DNA from: Austropuccinia psidii
Lineage: Eukaryota; Basidiomycota; Pucciniomycetes; Pucciniales; Sphaerophragmiaceae
Direction: 5' to 3'
Length of the DNA stretch: 64,000 nucleotides
NCBI GenBank assembly: GCA_023105745.1
Contig: JALGQZ010000003.1
Location: 78,962,696-79,026,695 of the forward strand
Positions 43,430 through 56,080 of the stretch are shown piece after piece. Numbering within the stretch: position 1 is the stretch's first letter; each line of letters starts with the position of its first letter. The position numbers were made by a program, and so were the translations under genes. The notes under the pieces are model-generated. The model did not search any database. It saw nothing but the letters and a program-made list of their open reading frames with translations, and was not told the DNA's origin.

Positions 43430-46400
43430 CTGCACAGTACCTGCATGTCAGTCAAATGGAGACTGTACAGGTACTGACATGTCACAATGTCAGTACCCAC
43501 AGTGTAAGGTATGTAGTATGCAGTACATACTCATTAGGAGGAGCCATCACTCACTCCTGAATCTATCTACGATTTTGCCCTTGGACTATCTGAAAGATTC
43601 TCTCCTTATTTTTCCTATCTTTTCAATCTTACATCATTATTTGTCTTCTCACTCTCTTCTGTCTATCCCTCACACTTATGGCTATAACTTGTGGAACCCA
43701 TATGCGTTCACCAACCGGGATTTGACAAATAGGAACCATTCAAGATTTAAAACAGACTAATTGCGGCTTGTTGGAAAATACACACCATACCCTATGGGAT
43801 ACCCTCAAGGACATGGCTCCTTCAAGATCTTTCTTCTGTGGTCTATGGCCCAAAAGTCCACTGTTGTTTCCCCCTCACCTATTGTTAATCTTTGAAGTCC
43901 TTCTCTAATGTATAAAATGAGCTGGTTCTCTGACTATCGTACCAACCAGATTCTTTTGCAGTTCTTACCATGCAATTAGGATCTTTTCCAGGCTCCTCAT
44001 CAAGGCACTTCAGCAATTGGGAATGATGAAGACTCCAAAATACCACCACCACCATCTTATAGTCAATTAACTAACTGTCCATTGAGGTCACCAAATAGAC
44101 ATCACATCTGTTGCTGCCTAACAATCATTGGACCCCAGGTTCCCACTAACGCAACACCTGGATCACAATGTTTGCCTCAGGTCACCTCAGGCCCTTCAAA
44201 GGGTCGGAAATCCCTTTTGAGTGGTGATTGGATTTGACAGGTCAAATCTTTGCACTCAATACGCCAGTGTATGGCTCCTACTCCTAGTACCGCATCTTTT
44301 GGCCTCAATCAATCCTTTGCTGGGACCAATAGTTGTCCTAGTCAGCTTACTTCAGAAATGGACAATGACCACCCATCATGATTCTGATGACAGTCCTAAG
44401 GGGGTGCATGACAGTGGACTTCCTGAGAAAACTAATTTCTATTCAGTTTACAACTATTTCAAGGTAACATATCACATCAATTGTTTTTGTCTTAGCTCAG
44501 TATTACACTAACCTTTTCATTTATGGAATTAGTTTCTTTTGGATAAGGGAATCTGGGATTCAGACTGACAAGAATATCAGTATATCTACAAGTGCAATCA
44601 CTGCACTGCCCAAATTAATATTGCCAGGCAGAACTCTTCCAATCTCAACAAGCACCAAACTGCTTGCAAGGGTCAATACAATGCTTGGTCTATGCAAATT
44701 CCTGGCACAATTGATCCAAGGGCAAACAAGCAGGACCTGATGAAATTTCAGGAACAATACCAAAACAAACTTGTATTAGGCCTCATTGAGAAGAACTTTC
44801 CCTTTGGCATATTTGAAAATGGCATTCTCCAACAAGTCCTATCTGAAATAGCACCCTCCTTCCAATGGCGCATGCGCAAGAAGGTTGCAGACTTAGCAAA
44901 TAGTATGTACTATTATGCAAAAGCCAACTTACTCCATGAGCTGAAGAGGTTACCCCACAGTCAATTTATCTGTGCTGCACTGGACTTCTGGACAACTAAG
45001 GATTGCAATTAATCCTACTTGGCAATGGTCATCCAATGGGTCAACCCTCAGACGTTTGAATCCAATAGGTGCCTTTTGGCCTTTGAATCTCTTTATGGAT
45101 CTTACACAGGTGAGGCGATTTGTGAGGTATTTTGGGATTATCTGCAAGAGAAAGTATTAATGAACTAACTATAATCCATCACTGGTAACAATGCTTCTAG
45201 CAACATTTCCATGGCATGGGCTTTACAAAACCAATTTGCCCAAGGAGGTGTGCAATTGCCAAGGCATGATCAATATAATCGATGTGCCTGTCATGTTTTG
45301 TGCCTTGTGGCTAAGGCTTTCCTTGATAACATTGGGGCACTTAAAGACAAGGATTACAAATACTTTGATCATTATGTCCAAACTGACCATCAATCCCTGA
45401 CTGAACAAGACCATGAGGATGGATCCAATCTTTCACCAAATAAACATACATATTTCCATTGACCAGTATGGCTATTGTTCCATTACCAAATATTAGCTGA
45501 CTGCAGTGATGTTAAAGAATTTTTCAGCACTTTTAACAAATTGCACAACATCCCCCCCGGTTGTCATTGTGCATTGAATGAGTTGACCATTGAAACACAA
45601 CAAATTGGCATTCACTCATTGTTTTTGGAACCCTCACCTGAACCACCCATAGAAGAACCTTATGCAAATTCATTACCACTACCTATTCAAGGTAAATCAC
45701 TTGTTTGTTGCATAAGAGACTTGTGCTCCCATATACACAGTTCACTTAAAAAGTGGGACATATTCAAGAAGATTCACGAACAAACAAACAATTCCAAGCT
45801 CATGCCTCTCAGAATACCCACCACTAGGTGGAATTACTTCTTGCACCAAATTAAACAAGCTCAGCAATTGAAGACCTCTATTACTTTGTATACCCAGTCG
45901 CCCAAAAGCAAGACCCACCCCCTAACTGATGAACAATGGGCTGCTATGGAATACATCAAACCCTTGCTACAGCTTCTTGAAGATGCCTGTGGGGAATTCC
46001 AGAGTGAACATCCAACAAAGAATTCAGTACTGCCTTTTTATCACTCCATTAGGATGGAATGCCAATGCTGGGCCTCCAAAACAAACCCAAATTGGGCTAG
46101 CGCTTTCAATGCCCCCACAATCAAAAATCACCAAATACATTGATGAAGAGCTCTGCAATAAGGATTCCCTTATTGCATGTGTCCTGGACCCCCAATATCA
46201 CCAATCTATGCTCAATCAAATGGGCATACCCCATTCTCAAAATCAACCAGCCTTAGATGCTTTATTGGGAAAATATTATTACCATGTTGAACAGCTTACC
46301 AATGAAAAGGAGAATGATACCTTGCACACGACACCCAGTTTGCCCAAGAAATAAAAGAGCAAACTCAATACTCGGGATAATATATTACACCAATGTTCCA

Positions 46401-47170
46401 AGCTACTTGACAAGATTAAAGCACAATTATTTGCAAATCACCAAAATGACAAGGTAATGGCATATTTGGCTAACCATTGGCCTATGGCCCCTGAAGAGGA
46501 CATTTTCACTTACTGGAAGGTTAGCTTATAAGTTGTAATAACCACAAAATCATCTCTCCACATTACTTACCCCTTAAAAATGCCTCACAGAGACAAATCC
46601 ACAGTGGAAACTTACCTGTTGAGGGGTCCATCGTGCTATGTTATCTATCAATACCAGCCTCGTTGGCTGCAGTTGAGCACGTGTTTTCTCAGATTGGCCA
46701 CATTGTCACTCCTAGAAGGGCTAGGCTGAGTTCAAAAACTATCTCTCATCTTACTTGCCTCAAAGAATGGGTGAAATACAAAGGGTCTTTGAGTGGTTAA
46801 TGATTCTTTGAATATGTAGCCTCAAAAAATTTTGAACTTGTAGATTAAATTATATTTTTGAATACTCTTTTTGGGTGAAACAAGAAATTTCCATGATTTC
46901 AGCCAGTTTGGCTAACTTTACTTGTTTTCTCAAGGGGATTGAACATAAGTAAAGGAGTTGTGGTGACTTTAGAAAATGTCTGCAGTATGTGCAGTAGCAC
47001 CATTTGACTGTTCTAATGTGAAAGGACTGCACAGTTGACTTATAATTATCAGTATGAAACGGCATGCAGTAGGTACTGAATGCAGTAACATTCTGTACAT
47101 TTGACACATCAGTTTCATACACACTGCATTTACATATTATTCCAGTAGAACTGCATACTGGTTTGCTACT
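43430..47170 (+). mobile_element. hAT-family DNA transposon, decayed (left-arm copy)
   Basis: Transposase fragments at about 44540-46800 lie between two stretches rich in CAGTAC/TGCAGT words (43430-43530 and 46975-47165). Subterminal arrays of this sort are common in hAT elements. I could not define exact terminal inverted repeats or an 8-bp duplication. The element sits identically in both IR1 arms, so it was there before the duplication. Confidence 0.65.
44540..46800 (+). pseudogene. hAT transposase remnant with BED finger and hATC domain
   Basis: A BED-type finger at about 44590-44680 reads CNHCTAQINI...NLNKHQTAC. The RNase-H-fold region follows in frames 44692-45012 (ALDFWTTKDCN) and 45211-45462 (CHVLCLVAKAFLDNI). 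Next is an insertion-like part, 45475-46143 (LRIPTTRWNYFLHQIKQA, MEYIKPLLQLLEDACGEFQ). The C-terminal dimerisation domain at about 46630-46800 reads SIPASLAAVEHVFSQIGHIVT then LSSKTISHLTCLKEW. A TAA at 45010-45012, frame changes near 45150-45200 and 46100, and a stop near 45460 break the gene. The same breaks occur in the right arm. Confidence 0.85.
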
Positions 47171-47671
47171 GCAATTGCATCATTGTTCCAACCACTGACC
47201 CATAGAGCCCAGTAGTTCTAGGCTCCTGTACCAAACTCATGACCTAGCAACCATTGACAGGTCACCATTAAATGTATTAAAAAATAAAAGGCTTAGTGGA
47301 TGAGCACAAATTTTCAAGTACTTGTTTTTTTAAAAGCATTACTTTTAAATGCACCACAATTAGGATCATCATTAAATATATAACATAACTTCTAATTGAG
47401 CAAGAGTTGAAAAACTTGTGCTAAAAACATAAGCAAATATTTGATTGAAATAGCATAGGCAAAAGAATCACAGCTTGCTTCAGTCCTAAGTCTTTATGCC
47501 ATAACTGCAAAAATCCTCATACCATGAAACTTCAATTCATTCAACTAAAATCAGAAGGGCAAAGCTTCTTACAAAATATTCACACGTCACCCATTCATAA
47601 TTGACAACATATTGATTTTTCTTTGTTGACAAAAAGATTGAATTGCCTATCATGTGATAAATGTGTTCATT
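47171..47671. other. Spacer between hAT and ELP1 3' end; nothing recognised
   Basis: Contains the ELP1 3' flank. No gene or repeat was seen beyond the arm duplication. Confidence 0.5.
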
Positions 47672-50279
47672 TCAAAGCATGCTGAGTTTCCACATTAAAT
47701 CATTTACCAAATTTGGTTGATTAACAATCAACTGATCCTTATTCTGTAATTTGACGACTTTTTCTTGATCTTCTAAATTTAGTTCCTTTTGGGCTTCACA
47801 TTCATCCCAGACTTCATTGACTTTTTTGAACATCTCATGTTGTAGTTTTTCTAATTGATCTTGCAGGCTTTTTGAAATATAGATTAATTTGTCTTTGGAA
47901 GTCACATCAAATTTTATCATTTGTACAAACGCTGGAAATAAACTTCCCAAAGTAGCTATTGTGAAATATTTTAAAAAAACAAATTAGTTTTTTAGAACGC
48001 TTATCAACGATTTGCTCAGCAAGCTATTGGAAGAAACATACTTTGTAAATAAGGTAACTTTTCTGTGCAAACTTTGGCCAGAGTGCTAAGCAGGTACTCT
48101 TCTTCATGAATGCTACCCTTTTTGCCCGCTGCTTTTTTCTTTGCCTCCTTTTTTCGCAACCTTGAGGTTCGGCTACTAAATTCATTACCAAATGTTTGAT
48201 CAGTGGATACGTCAAACTCTTTTTTTTAGTAATACATTGGCTAAGCTCGTGCATAGTAGCGCAAGCATCAATAGGAAACGCTCACGATGAGGAATGAGCC
48301 GAACGGCTAGTGGCAACCGAGTGTGATTTTTGAATACCCTGGGTATAACGGAAGTAATCAGTATGGAAAACGGTCAAGACATCGGTCATTGCCTCGACAC
48401 CATCAAGTGCACCATTATTTTCATCCATGTTGTTGAGGAAGAATAAATTTTAGGTTTCAAAACGTCAAAACTAATTTCAGTGTCATGCACAAAGTCTTAA
48501 AATTTTGGAACACCAACCAGGGTTTGTGTCCCGCACAAGCTTCAGCTCGGCTAAACAATCAACTGGCTTGGTTAATTGCTCTTGTAGTTGAACAAGCTCT
48601 TCTGATAGGGATTCTGCAAACTCCTCCGCGGTAGGCATAACTATTTCAACGACCAAACCTGGTTGCGATTTCAAAAGAGCCTGAAACAAACAAGCAGCCC
48701 AATCAATCCTTGAGAATAGCACAGGCTTGTTTAAAGCAAACCGTGATACGCAACTACACGAATAGCTTGTGAAAATGCCTGTCCATCACATAAAGCAGTG
48801 ATGGCATCATGCAAATGATTACCGTACTCAAGCAAAACTGTGCCTGCTTCAATATACCTTCCAGATGCGCTTAATCGTTCTGCAAACAGTCGAAAAAAAA
48901 TCAGCAATTCATTTTGCAATTTATATGCCTGGCTCTTGGTTTATATGCTCACTAGCCATATCTTCGGCACATTGAGCTATATTAAAGTCTCCTTCATTTT
49001 GAGAAATCAAAGCGAACATTTCCTGCCATGCTTCAGCTTGTTGGTAACATTTCACTGCTTCTTTGACTTCGTCGGCAAGTTCAAAAGCTGTACATTCAAA
49101 TTCAGAAGGCCTCAAAGATCTCGCAGCTTATATAATTTAAAATACCAACCAAGTCCGCCTTCAAAGACTTTGTTTGTTTCGACGAGCCAAACTCCCTGGA
49201 GTTTCCTCAAAGCCTAAAAATATTAACCAAATAATTTAGCCTAGCCCAAGTTTTCATGTCATAAAATCCAACGAGCCTCACCTTAGTCTTAGCCAAATTA
49301 CCTGAATACATATCAAGAGCCTCTGCATATAAAGAATGAAGCGTGGTATAATTAAGCACTGCATCAAACTGATCTTCACCTGCAGCTGAGAGATGTTGCA
49401 CTGCCAAAGAATAATTCCCCAATTGGTCATCAATTTTAAATTTGCGCATCTCAGGTTCAAGGTCCTGTAAGCTTTGTAAAAATGGTAGGTATTCTTTGGG
49501 GTCCTGAGTTAATTGCGCCAGTAATTTGAGAAAAAAAGTACAATATAAGCCTGAGGCGCTTTATAGTCAATACTGGAAATGGAAATACTTGCGTGCCTTT
49601 TGAGAATGTTGAGCAATAAGAATTACCAAAGATAAATCATACATTGAAAGAGCAAAGTTGTACAATTCATTAACGTCACTCAAAAATATTATGTATTTCA
49701 CCGCATCATCTAAAACCTTGCCATCCTGAGCTGAAAGAAAGCACATAATTCACTTCATATGTTTTCTGAGCAATAAAACAAGCCTCTTATCCTTCATTTT
49801 TGACAATATCTGTAACGCAGATTTATAATCAGGTTATTTTTTACAAACAAATGCCGTCAGAATACTGTTGATGTACTCCCACTGCACTTGTTTGTGGGTC
49901 AATTCAAGCACCATGAGCTCGCAAACTTGATTGATCTTTCTGACGTCCGCTAGGCACCATCGCCTCTCCAGCTCAGTTTGTAAGCATTCAATGAAAACGA
50001 CTTGGGTGGAATTGTGGCAAAGGGGAGGGTTTTGGCCTCAGACACTTGGGCAGCCGGTTTACCCAGCGAGCCATGAAACTGCGTCAATTTGGTACCCCAA
50101 CCTAAATTGACTGGCTGGTCTTGTGAAAGAAAACAAGCAAATATTTTCAGTGACAAACAGGTGCAGGCTAAAAGACGACTGGACTGACCATCTCCAAACC
50201 GAGCAAAATGTATCGGAGCTTCTGGCGGGTCGGTGGCGGCATAATGTGCCCTGAGTAGTTGAGAACCAAAGGGATGCAT
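47672..50279 (-). pseudogene. ELP1: ELP1/IKI3 (Elongator complex subunit 1), internally deleted
   Basis: ELP1 scaffolds Elongator, which modifies wobble uridines of tRNAs. On the minus strand the ELP1-typical WRGDG site and GWGTKLTQFHGSLGK lie at 49950-50119. Then, with a frame change at about 49950, comes the C-terminal helical half: VRKINQVCELM, DAVKYIIFLSDVNELYNFALSMYDLSLV, DPKEYLPFLQSLQDLEPEMR and FKIDDQLGNY (about 49281-49500). ECTAFELADEVKEAVKCYQQ follows (48921-49115), then RLFAERLSASGRYIEAG and AFSQAIRVVAY (48731-48919). Further on come SEELVQLQEQL, the basic tRNA-binding stretch RLRKKEAKKKAAGKKG (near 48140), and the last exon 47672-47955 ending DLMWKLSML. Several hundred codons between GWG/WRGDG and VRKINQ are missing. 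A TAA at 49834-49836 adds damage. One intron near 49590 starts with GC. It is a pseudogene unless misassembled. Confidence 0.85.
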
Positions 50280-50826
50280 GGCTGTCTAGGCCAGTTGATT
50301 CTAAATTTGGAGGTCAAGAATGAGACCAATCAACAAGAGATCACGATCAATTGAGATGTGAGGTTGAGGTTGAGAAGCCAATACCCAATTGGTTTGAATG
50401 ATGATTCATTCATAAACTAAGACACTTGCAGCCCGACGACCAAGGAAATAGTTATGGTCCGATTTTTCAAGGACTATTCCGAGATATGAAGCAGAAAATC
50501 AACCCAAACCTGCCGGACTGAGTGAACCAAGTCGCCAGATGGAGAGAAGACGTAAATCAGGAAATATGGCGCTGGCAGCTGGAGATCTCGAAAAAGTGTT
50601 AGTGAAGACTTGGGACTGATGAAAAGAAAGTTGCTGACCATTTTGATTGAATACAGAAGGTGGTCACTCGACTAGAGACGTTCGGAGGGGAGGGCACTGG
50701 GTGAGTGTGTAGTGTGTGCTGTGCATGCGCCAGAAAAAAAGCCCGCGCAGAAGCTAACTGCTATCTGTTATACCGTGCAACGTAACTGATATACCGTACG
50801 GGAAAACAGTTAAAATTTGCAGTGCA
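50124..50826 (-). repeat. IR2 right arm: ELP1 5' region
   Basis: Inverse copy of 26079-26781 (coordinate sum 76905). It overlaps the start of the IR1 right arm by the four bases TGCA at 50823-50826. It contains ELP1 upstream sequence and first codons. Confidence 0.93.
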
Positions 50827-51404
50827 CGAGCTTAGCCAATGTATTACTAAAAAAAAGAGTTTGACGTATCCACTGATCAAACATTTGGTAATGAATTTAG
50901 TAGCCGAACCTCAAGGTTGCGAAAAAAGGAGGCAAAGAAAAAAGCAGCGGGCAAAAAGGGTAGCATTCATGAAGAAGAGTACCTGCTTAGCACTCTGGCC
51001 AAAGTTTGCACAGAAAAGTTACCTTATTTACAAAGTATGTTTCTTCCAATAGCTTGCTGAGCAAATCGTTGATAAGCGTTCTAAAAAACTAATTTGTTTT
51101 TTTAAAATATTTCACAATAGATACTTTGGGAAGTTTATTTCCAGCGTTTGTACAAATGATAAAATTTGATGTGACTTCCAAAGACAAATTAATCTATATT
51201 TCAAAAAGCCTGCAAGATCAATTAGAAAAACTACAACATGAGATGTTCAAAAAAGTCAATGAAGTCTGGGATGAATGTGAAGCCCAAAAGGAACTAAATT
51301 TAGAAGATCAAGAAAAAGTCGTCAAATTACAGAATAAGGATCAGTTGATTGTTAATCGACCAAATTTGGTAAATGATTTAATGTGGAAACTCAGCATGCT
51401 TTGA
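50823..51404 (+). pseudogene. ELP1 3' fragment, last two exons only
   Basis: Plus-strand copy of 47672-48253. It contains the basic RLRKKEAKKKAAGKKG stretch followed by SIHEEEYLLSTLAKVCTEKLPYLQ, an 86-nt intron (donor GTATGT), and the final exon 51122-51404 with the ELP1 C-terminus. It begins abruptly at 50823 next to ELP1 promoter-side sequence, so the rest of the gene is absent. Confidence 0.85.
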
Positions 51405-51905
51405 AATGAACACATTTATCACATGATAGGCAATTCAATCTTTTTGTCAACAAAGAAAAATCAATATGTTGTCAATTATGAATGGGTGACGTGTGAATAT
51501 TTTGTAAGAAGCTTTGCCCTTCTGATTTTAGCTGAATGAATTGAAGTTTCATGGTATGAGGATTTTTGCAGTTATGGCATAAAGACTTAGGACTGAAGCA
51601 AGCTGTGATTCTTTTGCCTATGCTATTTCAATCAAATATTTGCTTATGTTTTTAGCACAAGTTTTTCAACTCTTGCTCAATTAGAAGTTATGTTATATAT
51701 TTAATGATGATCCTAATTGTGGTGCATTTAAAAGTAATGCTTTTAAAAAAACAAGTACTTGAAAATTTGTGCTCATCCACTAAGCCTTTTATTTTTTAAT
51801 ACATTTAATGGTGACCTGTCAATGGTTGCTAGGTCATGAGTTTGGTACAGGAGCCTAGAACTACTGGGCTCTATGGGTCAGTGGTTGGAACAATGATGCA
51901 ATTGC

Positions 51906-54900
51906 AGTAGCAAACCAGTATGCAGTTCTACTGGAATAATATGTAAATGCAGTGTGTATGAAACTGATGTGTCAAATGTACAGAATGTTACTGCATTCAG
52001 TACCTACTGCATGCCGTTTCATACTGATAATTATAAGTCAACTGTGCAGTCCTTTCACATTAGAACAGTCAAATGGTGCTACTGCACATACTGCAGACAT
52101 TTTCTAAAGTCACCACAACTCCTTTACTTATGTTCAATCCCCTTGAGAAAACAAGTAAAGTTAGCCAAACTGGCTGAAATCATGGAAATTTCTTGTTTCA
52201 CCCAAAAAGAGTATTCAAAAATATAATTTAATCTACAAGTTCAAAATTTTTTGAGGCTACATATTCAAAGAATCATTAACCACTCAAAGACCCTTTGTAT
52301 TTCACCCATTCTTTGAGGCAAGTAAGATGAGAGATAGTTTTTGAACTCAGCCTAGCCCTTCTAGGAGTGACAATGTGGCCAATCTGAGAAAACACGTGCT
52401 CAACTGCAGCCAACGAGGCTGGTATTGATAGATAACATAGCACGATGGACCCCTCAACAGGTAAGTTTCCACTGTGGATTTGTCTCTGTGAGGCATTTTT
52501 AAGGGGTAAGTAATGTGGAGAGATGATTTTGTGGTTATTACAACTTATAAGCTAACCTTCCAGTAAGTGAAAATGTCCTCTTCAGGGGCCATAGGCCAAT
52601 GGTTAGCCAAATATGCCATTACCTTGTCATTTTGGTGATTTGCAAATAATTGTGCTTTAATCTTGTCAAGTAGCTTGGAACATTGGTGTAATATATTATC
52701 CCGAGTATTGAGTTTGCTCTTTTATTTCTTGGGCAAACTGGGTGTCGTGTGCAAGGTATCATTCTCCTTTTAATTGGTAAGCTGTTCAACATGGTAATAA
52801 TATTTTCCCAATAAAGCATCTAAGGCTGGTTGATTTTGAGAATGGGGTATGCCCATTTGATTGAGCATAGATTGGTGATATTGGGGGTCCAGGACACATG
52901 CAATAAGGGAATCCTTATTGCAGAGCTCTTCATCAATGTATTTGGTGATTTTTGATTGTGGGGGCATTGAAAGCGCTAGCCCAATTTGGGTTTGTTTTGG
53001 AGGCCCAGCATTGGCATTCCATCCTAATGGAGTGATAAAAAGGCAGTACTGAATTCTTTGTTGGATGTTCACTCTGGAATTCCCCACAGGCATCTTCAAG
53101 AAGCTGTAGCAAGGGTTTGATGTATTCCATAGCAGCCCATTGTTCATCAGTTAGGGGGTGGGTCTTGCTTTTGGGCGACTGGGTATACAAAGTAATAGAG
53201 GTCTTCAATTGCTGAGCTTGTTTAATTTGGTGCAAGAAGTAATTCCACCTAGTGGTGGGTATTCTGAGAGGCATGAGCTTGGAATTGTTTGTTTGTTCGT
53301 GAATCTTCTTGAATATGTCCCACTTTTTAAGTGAACTGTGTATATGGGAGCACAAGTCTCTTATGCAACAAACAAGTGATTTACCTTGAATAGGTAGTGG
53401 TAATGAATTTGCATAAGGTTCTTCTATGGGTGGTTCAGGTGAGGGTTCCAAAAACAATGAGTGAATGCCAATTTGTTGTGTTTCAATGGTCAACTCATTC
53501 AATGCACAATGACAACCGGGGGGGATGTTGTGCAATTTGTTAAAAGTGCTGAAAAATTCTTTAACATCACTGCAGTCAGCTAATATTTGGTAATGGAACA
53601 ATAGCCATACTGGTCAATGGAAATATGTATGTTTATTTGGTGAAAGATTGGATCCATCCTCATGGTCTTGTTCAGTCAGGGATTGATGGTCAGTTTGGAC
53701 ATAATGATCAAAGTATTTGTAATCCTTGTCTTTAAGTGCCCCAATGTTATCAAGGAAAGCCTTAGCCACAAGGCACAAAACATGACAGGCACATCGATTA
53801 TATTGATCATGCCTTGGCAATTGCACACCTCCTTGGGCAAATTGGTTTTGTAAAGCCCATGCCATGGAAATGTTGCTAGAAGCATTGTTACCAGTGATGG
53901 ATTATAGTTAGTTCATTAATACTTTCTCTTGCAGATAATCCCAAAATACCTCACAAATCGCCTCACCTGTGTAAGATCCATAAAGAGATTCAAAGGCCAA
54001 AAGGCACCTATTGGATTCAAACGTCTGAGGGTTGACCCATTGGATGACCATTGCCAAGTAGGATTAATTGCAATCCTTAGTTGTCCAGAAGTCCAGTGCA
54101 GCACAGATAAATTGACTGTGGGGTAACCTCTTCAGCTCATGGAGTAAGTTGGCTTTTGCATAATAGTACATACTATTTGCTAAGTCTGCAACCTTCTTGC
54201 GCATGCGCCATTGGAAGGAGGGTGCTATTTCAGATAGGACTTGTTGGAGAATGCCATTTTCAAATATGCCAAAGGGAAAGTTCTTCTCAATGAGGCCTAA
54301 TACAAGTTTGTTTTGGTATTGTTCCTGAAATTTCATCAGGTCCTGCTTGTTTGCCCTTGGATCAATTGTGCCAGGAATTTGCATAGACCAAGCATTGTAT
54401 TGACCCTTGCAAGCAGTTTGGTGCTTGTTGAGATTGGAAGAGTTCTGCCTGGCAATATTAATTTGGGCAGTGCAGTGATTGCACTTGTAGATATACTGAT
54501 ATTCTTGTCAGTCTGAATCCCAGATTCCCTTATCCAAAAGAAACTAATTCCATAAATGAAAAGGTTAGTGTAATACTGAGCTAAGACAAAAACAATTGAT
54601 GTGATATGTTACCTTGAAATAGTTGTAAACTGAATAGAAATTAGTTTTCTCAGGAAGTCCACTGTCATGCACCCCCTTAGGACTGTCATCAGAATCATGA
54701 TGGGTGGTCATTGTCCATTTCTGAAGTAAGCTGACTAGGACAACTATTGGTCCCAGCAAAGGATTGATTGAGGCCAAAAGATGCGGTACTAGGAGTAGGA
54801 GCCATACACTGGCGTATTGAGTGCAAAGATTTGACCTGTCAAATCCAATCACCACTCAAAAGGGATTTCCGACCCTTTGAAGGGCCTGAGGTGACCTGAG

Positions 54901-55646
54901 GCAAACATTGTGATCCAGGTGTTGCGTTAGTGGGAACCTGGGGTCCAATGATTGTTAGGCAGCAACAGATGTGATGTCTATTTGGTGACCTCAATGGACA
55001 GTTAGTTAATTGACTATAAGATGGTGGTGGTGGTATTTTGGAGTCTTCATCATTCCCAATTGCTGAAGTGCCTTGATGAGGAGCCTGGAAAAGATCCTAA
55101 TTGCATGGTAAGAACTGCAAAAGAATCTGGTTGGTACGATAGTCAGAGAACCAGCTCATTTTATACATTAGAGAAGGACTTCAAAGATTAACAATAGGTG
55201 AGGGGGAAACAACAGTGGACTTTTGGGCCATAGACCACAGAAGAAAGATCTTGAAGGAGCCATGTCCTTGAGGGTATCCCATAGGGTATGGTGTGTATTT
55301 TCCAACAAGCCGCAATTAGTCTGTTTTAAATCTTGAATGGTTCCTATTTGTCAAATCCCGGTTGGTGAACGCATATGGGTTCCACAAGTTATAGCCATAA
55401 GTGTGAGGGATAGACAGAAGAGAGTGAGAAGACAAATAATGATATAAGATTGAAAAGATAGGAAAAATAAGGAGAGAATCTTTCAGATAGTCCAAGGGCA
55501 AAATCGTGGATAGATTCAGGAGTGAGTGATGGCTCCTCCTAATGAGTATGTACTGCATACTACATACCTTACACTGTGGGTACTGACATTGTGACATGTC
55601 AGTACCTGTACAGTCTCCATTTGACTGACATGCAGGTACTGTGCAG
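51906..55646 (-). mobile_element. hAT-family transposon, right-arm copy
   Basis: Inverse copy of 43430-47170, with the same subterminal CAGTAC/TGCAGT clusters and the same limits of knowledge about its ends. Confidence 0.65.
52276..54536 (-). pseudogene. hAT transposase remnant, right-arm copy
   Basis: The same BED finger, RNase-H-fold fragments and hATC domain as in the left arm. The 222-, 106- and 96-codon fragments are identical in translation. The same premature stop (now at 54064-54066) and frame changes are present. A small difference near 52770 (Lys/Ile region) changes the length of one fragment. It is therefore a duplicate of an already dead gene. Confidence 0.85.
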
Positions 55647-56080
55647 TCTACGCACTGAAATTCCATCGCTGGGTTGGAACGAGGCTGATTCAATGTGAAG
55701 TTGCATCAAATCAGGGCATCTGTAGCAGCAAATGTAAATAGTGACATTCCGCAGCAGGTCAGAACTTCACCTGGCAGAAAATCTAAGAGCATCCCCACCA
55801 GCGTTGCTAAATAGTGAGATTTTACAGTTTGGCCCTTTCCATGTCCAAAATCCAGCCCCACCAGTGTTGCTAAAAGCAAATTTCATTTAGCTTTGTCACT
55901 AAAAAAGGACCTTGGGTTGCTAGATTTGGCAACCCTCTAGCTCCCACAACACTCAGAGCAACCCTCTAGCTCCCACAACACTCATCAATTCATCTGAAAC
56001 TTGTTTTTTGAACATCTAAACCATCACTAACCCACCCCTACTCAATTAGGAAAAAAAACTCTTTTGGTGAAAGTAACAAT

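Larger units (their letters stand above)
30741..48253 (+). repeat. IR1 left arm of giant inverted repeat
   Basis: It pairs with 50823-64000 in inverse orientation. Coordinates sum to 94741 outside the MULE insertion and to 99076 inside it. Long frames are the same on both arms: 222-, 137-, 106- and 96-codon frames translate identically. Scattered single changes exist, such as Gln/Arg in the 92-codon ELP1 exon and His/Tyr in a 125-codon frame. The pairing ends sharply at 48253/50823. The outer end is unknown because the right arm reaches the window edge at 64000. Confidence 0.95.

Noticed and set aside
43383..43760. 125-codon frame with many Cys (copy at 55316-55693)
   Set aside because: The Cys-rich start is a translation of the CAGTAC/TGCAGT subterminal array of the hAT; an effector-like reading is not supported.
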